34,302 nt of DNA from an uncultured Acholeplasmataceae bacterium (GTDB lineage Bacteria > Bacillota_I > Bacilli_A > Acholeplasmatales > Acholeplasmataceae), in the NCBI GenBank assembly GCA_927439925.1, contig CAKMKF010000160.1:1-34302 (forward strand), read 5' to 3'. This document shows, in pieces, positions 26,314-34,302 of the stretch. The notes beneath the pieces are model-generated. The model did no database searches and was not told where the DNA came from. It saw only the letters and a program-made list of their open reading frames with translations. Numbering within the stretch: the first letter of the stretch is position 1; each line of letters opens with the position of its first letter. A program made the position numbers and the translations under genes.

Positions 26314-27711
26314 ATGAAAAAAATAATAACTTTTATAGCAATAGCACTTCTTTTTATCACACTTTCTGCTTGTAATAGAAGTGGGAAAATTGAAGTTGTT
26401 ATCGGTATGTGGCCTGAATCGGCGAATACCGATGATATCACTATGTTTAATACATGGAAAGAAAGATTTGAAGCGGATTATCCTGAATATGAAATTATTG
26501 GGGAACCTTTTACCTATTCAGTAGAAGCTTTTTATGCAAGAGCGAACTCACAAACACTTCCAACAGTTTTTCAAACATGGTTTACTGAACCTCAAATGAT
26601 TGTAAGTGGTGGACATGCTAAAGATATTACAAATATCGTTACTGACTTAGGTTGGTACGATAAGATGGATCCTGAATTACGCGAGTATCTCACGTTTGAT
26701 GAAAAATTATATGGTATTCCTAGAGATGGTTATGGATTGGGTATGATTATCAATTTAGATGTTTTCTTTGATGCAGGGTTAGTGACTGATATCGATGGAG
26801 ATGGTATTTATGATATCGTCAATCCAAATGATAAGGAAGAAAAGTTCTACCCACAAACGATGGATGAACTTTATCAGTATTCAGAAACCATTAAAGAAAA
26901 CACTGGAGTCGATGGTTTAATTATTTTAAACGTCGATAAGAATGGTGGATGGCAGTTTTCTAATTATGCATGGGCATTTGGAGCATCTCTTCAAGAAATT
27001 GGAAATGATGGAGTTGTTCACGCAAATTTAAATTCTGATGAATCTGTAGCTGCGATGACTTATTTAAAGAGCTTTTATGATGCAGAATTGGTTCCGATCG
27101 GTAATATGAACTATTCGGAATGGGCTACAAGACTTGGTAATGGTCAAATAGGTATGGCTATTGCTGGTAATGACGTGATATCTAACGTCATTACACAAGG
27201 TGGAATGGATCGTAATAAAATCGCGTTTATTCCAATACCTGAAGGACCTGGTGGACAATACACATTATTTGGTGGTACACCTTATATGTTTAGTGCTTAT
27301 GATTCTGATGAAGCTGTAGAAGGTGCGATTAAGTTTTTAGAATATATGGGTAGATCTCCTGAGGTCTCAGAGGTTGCACAATCCGCGATGCGTGAGGGTT
27401 TGCAGACAGCAACCAGAAAAAACATGTTAATTCTTCCTGAGGTTAGACCATGGAATGATCCTGATTACTTAGCATTAATTGAATCACTTAATGCACAATA
27501 TGTTAACGTTCAAGCTTTTCATAACTTTGAAGACTTCTATGAAATGCTTCCAACGACTAGAAGAAGAGAAGAGCCTTATTATACACAATACATGTATGAG
27601 CTATTAGATCAAGTCGTGGTGAACTTAAAAAACCCAGGATTTGATGTGAGATCATCACTCAATTCCAAACAATTAGATTTTGAAACATACTTAAGAGAGC
27701 AACTAGGATAA
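26314..27711 (+). CDS. ABC sugar transporter, substrate-binding lipoprotein (family 1)
   Basis: The ATG at 26314 follows AGGAG at 26301-26305. Lipobox LSAC (Cys20) predicts a lipoprotein of 465 residues, within the normal range of family 1 (MalE-like) sugar-binding proteins. Family features are FNTWKERFEADYPEY near the N-terminus, LYGIPRDGYGLGMIIN, NGQIGMAIAGN and the GGTPYMFSAYDSDEA region. An insertion near residue 159 reads DIDGDGIYDI, a Ca-binding-loop-like motif seen in some such proteins. It would deliver an oligosaccharide to the permease encoded two bases downstream. The substrate is probably the product of the surface glycosidase, but the sequence does not prove this. Confidence 0.92.
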   Translation: MKKIITFIAIALLFITLSACNRSGKIEVVIGMWPESANTDDITMFNTWKERFEADYPEYEIIGEPFTYSVEAFYARANSQTLPTVFQTWFTEPQMIVSGGHAKDITNIVTDLGWYDKMDPELREYLTFDEKLYGIPRDGYGLGMIINLDVFFDAGLVTDIDGDGIYDIVNPNDKEEKFYPQTMDELYQYSETIKENTGVDGLIILNVDKNGGWQFSNYAWAFGASLQEIGNDGVVHANLNSDESVAAMTYLKSFYDAELVPIGNMNYSEWATRLGNGQIGMAIAGNDVISNVITQGGMDRNKIAFIPIPEGPGGQYTLFGGTPYMFSAYDSDEAVEGAIKFLEYMGRSPEVSEVAQSAMREGLQTATRKNMLILPEVRPWNDPDYLALIESLNAQYVNVQAFHNFEDFYEMLPTTRRREEPYYTQYMYELLDQVVVNLKNPGFDVRSSLNSKQLDFETYLREQLG

Positions 27712-27713
27712 AC

Positions 27714-29765
27714 ATGGACCAAATAAAAATAAAGAAACAAGCAAACATTAAAAAAGAGATGTTATCATGGGCGATTGCTATACCGTCTATCTTTTTGTTT
27801 GCTTTCTTTATTTGGGGTCCATTACTTCAAAATATTGTTTACTCGTTTGCGAAAACGAATAACTTTGATATTGTTAGTTTTAATGGTTTTCAAAACTACG
27901 CAAACGTTTTTTCAGACCCAAGGTTTTCACAAGCCTTAGGAAATACATTACTTTATGTATTATATTCTCTTATTATAGGGTTTATCATTCCAATTCTATT
28001 GGCACTTTTAATCAGTGAAGTTATTAAAACGAAGAGTTTATTTAAAGTAGGTTTTTATTTACCCAATATCGTTCCAGCAATCGCTGTTATTTTGACGTGG
28101 AAGATTATGATGGATGCGAATGATTATGGATTCTTTAATATCTTGTTAGCTAAGGTGGGACTACCTACCTCTAATTGGATTTCTAACGATTCTTTATCAA
28201 TTCCTTTAATCATTATGACCTTAACTTGGAAATCAGCAGGAGCAACGATGTTAATCTATTTAGCAACTGTTCAATCTGTGGATCACTCTTTATATGAAGC
28301 AGCTAGAATTAAAGGGTTATCCGTATGGAAGAGATTAAAGTATATTACAATACCCGCATTACTTCCTAACATTAAATTACTATTAATCATTCAAATCATT
28401 TCTGTCTTTCAAATATTTTATGAACCCATGATTTTCATGGGTCAAACGAATAATTCTGCGAACACACTTGGTTTACTCATTTATAAATTGATCTATACGA
28501 CTCAAGATACCGGACAAGCAGCAGCTTTAGGTGTGCTCACGATGATTATTCTCCTACTATTCACTTATGTTTATTTATATTTTGATAAGAAGACGAGAAT
28601 GAATCAGTTAAAGATGAAACCTTATGTAACATATGAAATGTTACTAGAAAAGATTGAGAAGAGAAATCAGAAAAAGGTTTATGTAGTCTTTAACTATATG
28701 AAAGAAAAGATCAATCAATTTATAAAGTTAGTTTATAAAGGATTAGTTATTATAAAAGTCATTTGGTTCATCGAAATGATGAACAAATTACTGATTAAGA
28801 TATTTAGTTATACAAAGAAGTATGGATTAAAGATCTTTGAATCTAAAAAGGATGGTATCTTAACCTATTCAGATTATAAGAAGTCAAGTAGAAGAGTTGG
28901 ATATTATTTCATGTATTTTATTTTAGTTGTTGGACTGTTGGTTGTTTTAATGCCATTTGTTTGGTTGTTTGTTACTTCATTTAAGAATAGTAATGAACTC
29001 TTACAATCCCCAGCAAATTATACATTCTTCCCGAGCTCATTTGATTTTGGTAAGTTTATTACCGTCATCGATAAAACTCAAATCATGAAGAATGTCTATA
29101 ATTCACTCTTTATCTCACTTGGTGCAGCACTATGTGCAATCTTATTTAATGGTTTACTAGCATATGTCATTGGAGTACTTAAACCAAAAGGCAGTAAAGT
29201 TATATTTTATTTAATTCTAGGGTCTATGTTAATTCCACCAGCAGTAGCACTGGTTCCTTTATATACGAATATCTCAAGTATATATATAGTCATCGCGTCT
29301 ATTTCTGGAATGTCACTTAGACAAGTCCAATCAACCTTTATTACGTTAATACCTTTCTGGTTAATTGCCGGTGCATCTCCATTTTTCTTTCTATTATTTA
29401 AAACACACTTTGAAAGTCTTCCTAAAGATTTATTTGAAGTTGCTGAGCTCGAAGGAGCTACGAAACTTCAAACATTCTTTAAGATAATCGTTCCACTTTC
29501 TAGACCAGTTATTATGGTGGTTGCGATATTCTCTGTTACTGGTGCTTGGAATGATTTCCTACTTCCATATATCATGATTAATAATCAAGATTACTGGACA
29601 GTCATGATTAAACTATTTAGAGTTCATGTCGAAATGTATGCATATAACATTACATTAGACCAATTCTTAAGTCTACTCTTATTCACAATGATTCCACCAA
29701 TGATTATCTTCTTTATCTTCCAGAAACAGATTACCCAAAATGCTACAACTACAGGCATTAAATAG
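27714..29765 (+). CDS. Fused ABC sugar permease (MalF-like plus MalG-like in one chain)
   Basis: A single uninterrupted 683-residue frame holds two complete permease units. The first, residues about 15-290, is MalF-like with its EAA loop at 195-215 (EAARIKGLSVWKRLKYITIP). The second, residues about 395-675, is MalG-like with its EAA loop at 575-595 (EVAELEGATKLQTFFKIIVP). Both loops have the conserved Gly that docks on the ATPase. A lysine-rich linker of about 105 residues (290-395) joins them, with a short hydrophobic stretch at 339-353 that might lie on or in the membrane. These permeases are normally two separate proteins. TAGGA at 27704-27708 precedes the ATG. The gene lies between the binding protein and ATPase genes, so the full importer is encoded by three genes. 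Confidence 0.93.
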   Translation: MDQIKIKKQANIKKEMLSWAIAIPSIFLFAFFIWGPLLQNIVYSFAKTNNFDIVSFNGFQNYANVFSDPRFSQALGNTLLYVLYSLIIGFIIPILLALLISEVIKTKSLFKVGFYLPNIVPAIAVILTWKIMMDANDYGFFNILLAKVGLPTSNWISNDSLSIPLIIMTLTWKSAGATMLIYLATVQSVDHSLYEAARIKGLSVWKRLKYITIPALLPNIKLLLIIQIISVFQIFYEPMIFMGQTNNSANTLGLLIYKLIYTTQDTGQAAALGVLTMIILLLFTYVYLYFDKKTRMNQLKMKPYVTYEMLLEKIEKRNQKKVYVVFNYMKEKINQFIKLVYKGLVIIKVIWFIEMMNKLLIKIFSYTKKYGLKIFESKKDGILTYSDYKKSSRRVGYYFMYFILVVGLLVVLMPFVWLFVTSFKNSNELLQSPANYTFFPSSFDFGKFITVIDKTQIMKNVYNSLFISLGAALCAILFNGLLAYVIGVLKPKGSKVIFYLILGSMLIPPAVALVPLYTNISSIYIVIASISGMSLRQVQSTFITLIPFWLIAGASPFFFLLFKTHFESLPKDLFEVAELEGATKLQTFFKIIVPLSRPVIMVVAIFSVTGAWNDFLLPYIMINNQDYWTVMIKLFRVHVEMYAYNITLDQFLSLLLFTMIPPMIIFFIFQKQITQNATTTGIK

Positions 29766-29773
29766 GAGTTAAA

Positions 29774-31066
29774 ATGAGTCGTATATCCTTACAAAAAGTC
29801 TATAAGTCATTCCAAAAGAATTTAAACGTTATTAGTGATTTCGATTTAGAAATCTTTAATGATGAGTTTTTGGTGATTGTTGGACCATCTGGCTCAGGTA
29901 AAACAACGACTTTAAGAATGATTGCAGGATTAGAGGAATTAACGGAAGGTAAGTTATTTATTAACGATCTTCTTCAAAACGAAGAAGATCCTTCAACAAG
30001 ACATTTAAGCTTCGTTTTTCAAAACTATGCATTACTTCCTCATTTAACCATTTATGAAAACATTTCTTTTGGTTTGTTAAATTTAAAAATGAGTGAGTTA
30101 GAAAGAAAAAAAGCAGTTGAAGAGATTGCAGAAAAGTTGTCACTTACTGATAAGCTTGGAAGTTATCCTGCTCAACTCTCTGGTGGACAGCGCCAAAGAG
30201 TAGCGCTTGCTAGAGCGTTAGTAGACCAGGAAAAGTTAATCTTATTTGATGAGCCACTGTCTAATTTGGACGCGTTACTACGAGCTGAAATGAGAAGTGA
30301 GTTATTAAAGCTTCAAAAAACATTTCAAACGACATGTGTATATGTCACACACGATCAAATTGAAGCGATGGCGATGGCAAGTCGAATTGTTTTAATGATG
30401 GAAGGAAAAATTGTACAGGTTGGTACTCCTTATCAGATGTATCACGATCCTTCTCATTTAGATACAGCTCTATTTATTGGACTACCTGAAGCGAATCTAA
30501 TCACTTTTAATATAAAAGAGAAAAAGATATATGCAAGTGATGAAGAGATTCTATTAAGCAATGAAATGAACCTTTTAATTGAGAAGAATGATCTAGAAGA
30601 AGGATTTATAACGATTAGACCAAAAGCACTTAAGGTTCATCATGAAATGAGAAAAGGATTTACTAAGGGTAGGTTAACTGCAGTTGAAAACTTTGGTGTC
30701 AGTAAGCTACTTCATATAGAAGCGTTAAGCCAGACATTTAGGGCTGAAGTTGATCATAGCTTTGATGAAGCGAATACTCTTTATCTAGATTTTACTGGAG
30801 AGACCTATCTATTTGATAACCATAAGAAAAGAGTTAAATCCAATCCGATTCAAGAACTTATCTTTGAAACGAAGCCTGAATCGGTAGAGGAACTTCAAGT
30901 CATTCGAGAACTCATCAATTATGGATATGAAATATCATATGAAAAGAAGAACGCTAATGTTATCTATAACGAAAAAAATAATACTTATCAACTCAAAATC
31001 AATGATCAAACATTTAAGTTTAAAAATCTTCAAGACATCTTGAATGAACTAAGCTACAGAAAATAA
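29774..31066 (+). CDS. ABC sugar transporter ATPase, MalK/MsmK/UgpC type
   Basis: This 430-residue cytosolic ATPase powers the importer. Visible motifs are Walker A GPSGSGKT (37-44), Q-loop Gln83 in FVFQNY, signature LSGGQ (135-139), Walker B LILFDE (155-160) and His193 in VTHDQ. The regulatory TOBE-like domain follows from about 245, with ITIRPKALKV near 277. The usual length is about 360-370; here about 65 extra residues at the C-terminus (from about 365) have no recognised motif. The gene lies nine bases after the fused permease with AGGAG upstream. As a dedicated ATPase it should dock on both EAA loops of the fused permease as a homodimer. Confidence 0.95.
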   Translation: MSRISLQKVYKSFQKNLNVISDFDLEIFNDEFLVIVGPSGSGKTTTLRMIAGLEELTEGKLFINDLLQNEEDPSTRHLSFVFQNYALLPHLTIYENISFGLLNLKMSELERKKAVEEIAEKLSLTDKLGSYPAQLSGGQRQRVALARALVDQEKLILFDEPLSNLDALLRAEMRSELLKLQKTFQTTCVYVTHDQIEAMAMASRIVLMMEGKIVQVGTPYQMYHDPSHLDTALFIGLPEANLITFNIKEKKIYASDEEILLSNEMNLLIEKNDLEEGFITIRPKALKVHHEMRKGFTKGRLTAVENFGVSKLLHIEALSQTFRAEVDHSFDEANTLYLDFTGETYLFDNHKKRVKSNPIQELIFETKPESVEELQVIRELINYGYEISYEKKNANVIYNEKNNTYQLKINDQTFKFKNLQDILNELSYRK

Positions 31067-31089
31067 GTTCTGTACAAAAGGAGATTACT

Positions 31090-33336
31090 ATGGCAAAAAT
31101 TGCACAACGTTATTTGGATATCGATCCATGGAAATTAGTAGAAACAAATTTCCATGAAAATAGGGCTTTAGTTTCAGAGTCCTTATTTTCGCTATCAAAT
31201 GAATACATGGGTGTTAGAGGATACTTTGATGAAGGATATGAAAAAGAATCTTTAATAGGAACTTATTTTAATGGTATCTATGAAATCCCTAAAGATATTA
31301 GAAGAAGTCATTATAAAGGGATCTCCGATAAGCTGCATTACATGGTCAATGCAGCCAATCCCTTTTATACAAGACTATATATCGATGGTGAACTCTTTTC
31401 ATTCGATCCTAAAAAGATTAGTGATTATCAAAGAACTCTAGATTTCAAGACAGGTGAATCGACACGTTCCTATAAAGTTGGAAATCTTTTTGAGATTACA
31501 TTTAAGCGGATCATGAATATGAAGACTTATCAAATAGCACATCAAAAGATAGTGATCAAACCGTTCACTTATTTTGGTGAAATTTCAATAGCTTTTGGTA
31601 TAGACTTTAATACCAAGCATTGGGGTAACCCTGGATATTGGGATGTAAAGGAATCTGGTAAGAGTTACTCACTAGGAGTTACAACTACCAATCAAAGTGT
31701 TTACGTGGGATATAAGCTAGATACCACAAGTGATTATCAATCTAGTCTAGCTATAAAAGATAGATTAAATACTGAAACATTAACATTTAGTTTAAATCAA
31801 ACAATTGAAATTGATAAAACAATCGTTTCATTAATCGATAAAACAAAAGTAAGAGATTTAATCTTTTTCCAAGAAGAGGGAAGAAATCTATTAAGTGTTT
31901 CCTCGTATGAGAAAACTCTAGAAGATAATATAAAGTTCTACCAAGACTATTGGAATAAAAACGATATCGTGATTGATGGAGATCCATTAAACCAACAAGG
32001 TATACGCTATTGTTTATTTCAGCTCGTTGGAACATATCAAGGTGTATCAGAACATAACAATATCGGTGCGAAGGGATTAACAGGAGAAGCTTATTCAGGA
32101 CATGCCTTCTGGGATTCAGAAACGTATTGTATACCTGTTTATCTATTTACAAATCCTAAGGCTGCTAGAAATTTATTGATGTTTAGATATAACACATTAA
32201 GTAATGCTAGAAGACGTGCTAAGGAATTAGATTGTAATGGCGCATGTTATCCTATCGCGACACTTAACGGTGACGAGGCATGTGACCTGTGGCAACATGC
32301 ATCATTACAGTTTCAACCAACAAGCGCTGTCGCTTATGCAATCTGGCATTATGTGAAGAATACGAAAGATATCGAATTTTTAACGCATTATGGATTTGAA
32401 ATGCTCGTAGAAATTGCTAGATTCTTTTCATCACGTGGACAATACAATCATGACAAGTCAAAATTTGGTTATTATGGTGTGATGGGGCCTGATGAATTCC
32501 AAATGATGGTGAACCATAATACCTATACAAACTTACTCGCGAAAACTTCAATGGAATATATGATTGAAGTTTATGAGACATATCGTCAAGATCCTAAGGT
32601 TAAAGAAGTTGTTAAGAACCTAGATCTTAAAGAATTAGAAGTGGATCTTATGAGAAAACAAAGTGAGCTCATGTATCTTCCATATGATGAAAATACAAAG
32701 ATTTATGAACAACATGAAGGTTTCCATGATTTACCTCATATCGATATTCACTCGATTCCAGTTACTGAATTCCCGTTATACGCGAATTGGAGTTATGATC
32801 GAATCTATCGTAACGATATGATTAAACAACCTGACGTCTTAATGTTTATGTTCTTATATAGTACACAATATGATTTAGAAACTAAAAAGGCGAATTATGA
32901 CTACTATGAACCTAAAACAATTCATGAGTCATCTTTATCTCCATCGATTCATTCGATCTTCGCATCCGAACTAGGCTATAAGAAAGAAGCACTAGACTTC
33001 TTTGGATTCGCGACCCGTATGGATATAGATGACTATAATAGAAATACAAAAGAGGGACTTCATTTAACCTCTATCGCAGCAGCTTGGGTGAATATCGTTT
33101 ATGGCTTTGGAGGACTTCGTAGTGATGGAAAGATCATTAAGTTATCTCCATATTGTCCAGAGTCTTGGAAATCTTATCAATTCCATCTACAACTATTTGG
33201 TTCAAATATCCAAGTCTTCGTTGAAAAGGATCAAATTACATTAACGTTAGATCAAGATTTAGCAGAACCAATTGAAATCTACAATGAGATTTATAAACTT
33301 AAAAAGGGGATCTTAAAGATTCATGTGGCTAATTAA
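31090..33336 (+). CDS. GH65-family alpha-glucoside phosphorylase
   Basis: This 748-residue cytosolic enzyme belongs to glycoside hydrolase family 65, which includes maltose, trehalose, kojibiose and nigerose phosphorylases. These cut an alpha-glucoside with phosphate to give beta-glucose 1-phosphate. The catalytic acid is Glu469 in GVMGPDEF. The phosphate site is in HESSLSPSIHS (His612, Ser614, Ser615). SGHAFWDSE near 337-345 is the family block before the catalytic barrel. After it comes CDLWQHAS, a divergent acceptor-side segment, so the linkage specificity is uncertain. AGGAG at 31079-31083 precedes the ATG. The gene follows the ATPase by 23 bases and overlaps a second GH65 gene, consistent with phosphorolysis of imported oligosaccharides. 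Confidence 0.92.
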   Translation: MAKIAQRYLDIDPWKLVETNFHENRALVSESLFSLSNEYMGVRGYFDEGYEKESLIGTYFNGIYEIPKDIRRSHYKGISDKLHYMVNAANPFYTRLYIDGELFSFDPKKISDYQRTLDFKTGESTRSYKVGNLFEITFKRIMNMKTYQIAHQKIVIKPFTYFGEISIAFGIDFNTKHWGNPGYWDVKESGKSYSLGVTTTNQSVYVGYKLDTTSDYQSSLAIKDRLNTETLTFSLNQTIEIDKTIVSLIDKTKVRDLIFFQEEGRNLLSVSSYEKTLEDNIKFYQDYWNKNDIVIDGDPLNQQGIRYCLFQLVGTYQGVSEHNNIGAKGLTGEAYSGHAFWDSETYCIPVYLFTNPKAARNLLMFRYNTLSNARRRAKELDCNGACYPIATLNGDEACDLWQHASLQFQPTSAVAYAIWHYVKNTKDIEFLTHYGFEMLVEIARFFSSRGQYNHDKSKFGYYGVMGPDEFQMMVNHNTYTNLLAKTSMEYMIEVYETYRQDPKVKEVVKNLDLKELEVDLMRKQSELMYLPYDENTKIYEQHEGFHDLPHIDIHSIPVTEFPLYANWSYDRIYRNDMIKQPDVLMFMFLYSTQYDLETKKANYDYYEPKTIHESSLSPSIHSIFASELGYKKEALDFFGFATRMDIDDYNRNTKEGLHLTSIAAAWVNIVYGFGGLRSDGKIIKLSPYCPESWKSYQFHLQLFGSNIQVFVEKDQITLTLDQDLAEPIEIYNEIYKLKKGILKIHVAN

Positions 33337-34302
33337 AGAAAGTGGTTTCGATAAAGAGCATATCATTCATAGAGGGAATCAATTTCTAATCGGACATATG
33401 AAGTTAGGAGTTAGAGGAACCTTAGATGAATTTAAAAAGAGAGAAATGGTAGGAATCACTCTCCCTTTTGTCTATGATCAAGTTGGTGATGGTTGGAGAG
33501 AACCAGTGAATGCGTTTAATTCATTATTTACTGAAGTGGTAATAGAAGGAAAACCATTAAGTCTTTTAGAAGATAAAGTCATCTCTCATGAACAGACTCT
33601 AGATATGAAAAATGCAGTCATGTCTAGAAGAAGTGAATTGATAAGAGGTGATTATAAAGTAACGATTAAATCATCTAGATTTGTATCAAATGTGGATGAG
33701 AGAGTGATTGTTGGAAAGTATTCTCTATCTCTAAATAGAGATGTAAAGATTGTAATAAATACAGGTATTGATATCGAAATATGGGATATCAATGGAAAGC
33801 ACATAGAAGATGTAGAGTTAAGTGAAAACAAGTATATTAAGGCTAGTGGAGTGACTCACGAAAAGGGACATTTAGTAAGCTGTCTTAAAGAAATAGTTCC
33901 ATTATTTAAAGATAGCAAAGTAAGCATTTTAAAAAATGATGAAGGAATCTTTTATCAAGTTGAAATAGATGCAGAAAAAGATATAGTCTATACATTCGAA
34001 CAATACGCAGTCATTGGTGTGAATCAAAGCGATGAAATACTTAGTCATATATTATCTGAAGTAAAATCAGATGGATATCAAAATAGATTAGATAAACACA
34101 GTATAATTTGGAATCAAAAATGGGATGATTCTAACGTCATCATCCAAGGTGATGACGAGGCAGATCTAGCCTTGAGATATTCCATTTATCATTTACTGCT
34201 ATTAGCACCACAAAGCAATTCCCAGTCTATTCCAGCTCGTGGTATTTCTGGACAGACTTATAAAGGTGCAGTATTCTGGGATACTGAAATCTTTATGTTA
34301 CC
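33323..34302 (+). CDS. Second GH65-family phosphorylase (3'-partial)
   Basis: An open frame from the ATG at 33323 runs to the end of the window without a stop (326 full codons). It starts 14 bases inside the end of the first GH65 gene, which implies coupling. The product begins MWLIKESGFDK and shows the GH65 N-terminal pattern NQFLIGHMKLGVRGTLDE, then near the end RGISGQTYKGAVFWDTEIF, the family block before the catalytic barrel. The catalytic Glu lies beyond the window. It is clearly different from its neighbour, so the two probably split different linkages or chain lengths. The nearest good ribosome site (GGGGA at 33306-33310) is 12 bases away, so translation may depend on coupling. Confidence 0.88.
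   Translation, partial: MWLIKESGFDKEHIIHRGNQFLIGHMKLGVRGTLDEFKKREMVGITLPFVYDQVGDGWREPVNAFNSLFTEVVIEGKPLSLLEDKVISHEQTLDMKNAVMSRRSELIRGDYKVTIKSSRFVSNVDERVIVGKYSLSLNRDVKIVINTGIDIEIWDINGKHIEDVELSENKYIKASGVTHEKGHLVSCLKEIVPLFKDSKVSILKNDEGIFYQVEIDAEKDIVYTFEQYAVIGVNQSDEILSHILSEVKSDGYQNRLDKHSIIWNQKWDDSNVIIQGDDEADLALRYSIYHLLLLAPQSNSQSIPARGISGQTYKGAVFWDTEIFML

Overview
The window is AT-rich bacterial DNA in which every credible gene lies on the + strand. TGA ends several genes cleanly (the malic enzyme, the esterase, MrpE) and Trp is encoded by TGG, so this is the standard bacterial code and not the UGA=Trp code of mycoplasmas. Shine-Dalgarno sites, TATAAT-type promoters, many lipoboxes and BspA-like, GLUG and InlB-type surface modules point to a low-GC Firmicutes/Mollicutes-related organism. 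A free-living Izemoplasma-, Haloplasma- or Acholeplasma-like lineage is my inference. Both ends cut through genes: the first CDS has no start in the window and the last has no stop.

Layout. (A) 1-5460: a GLUG/Ig-like surface protein, an NAD(P)-malic enzyme and a CE2-like SGNH esterase lipoprotein, tightly packed and closed by a terminator. (B) 5500-9437: two membrane-anchored leucine-rich-repeat (BspA-like) paralogues. (C) 9490-15593: a nine-gene Mrp/Mbh-type cation/proton antiporter operon in the order E-F-G-(MbhD-like)-(MbhE-like)-B-C-D-NuoL-like, with MrpA split. (D) 15690-17639: a third LRR paralogue whose promoter and leader match those of the first. (E) 17640-19680: a 163-aa orphan with a weak HNH-like look, a DUF4177-like 66-aa protein and a Cof-type HAD phosphatase with a strong terminator. 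(F) 19727-34302: a carbohydrate-use locus.

The carbohydrate locus starts behind a LacI-like dyad and a cre-like site. It encodes a beta-helix glycosidase lipoprotein (clan GH-N-like), a 1160-aa lipoprotein made of InlB repeats and carbohydrate-binding-like modules, a sugar-binding lipoprotein, a single-chain fusion of the two usual ABC permeases, a dedicated MalK-type ATPase, and two tandem GH65 phosphorylases. The simplest reading is capture and cutting of a glucan or glucoside at the cell surface, import of oligosaccharides, and phosphorolysis in the cytosol to save ATP. The exact sugar linkage cannot be told from sequence alone.

The most unusual items are the fused MalF-MalG-like permease, two back-to-back perfect 14-bp inverted repeats before the binding-protein gene, the Mbh-like antiporter operon bracketed by LRR paralogues, and the GH-N-like enzyme that keeps the three-Asp geometry but lacks an obvious GH28 histidine. 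I saw no rRNA, tRNA, CRISPR array or insertion sequence. No stretch longer than 300 bases lacks a gene.
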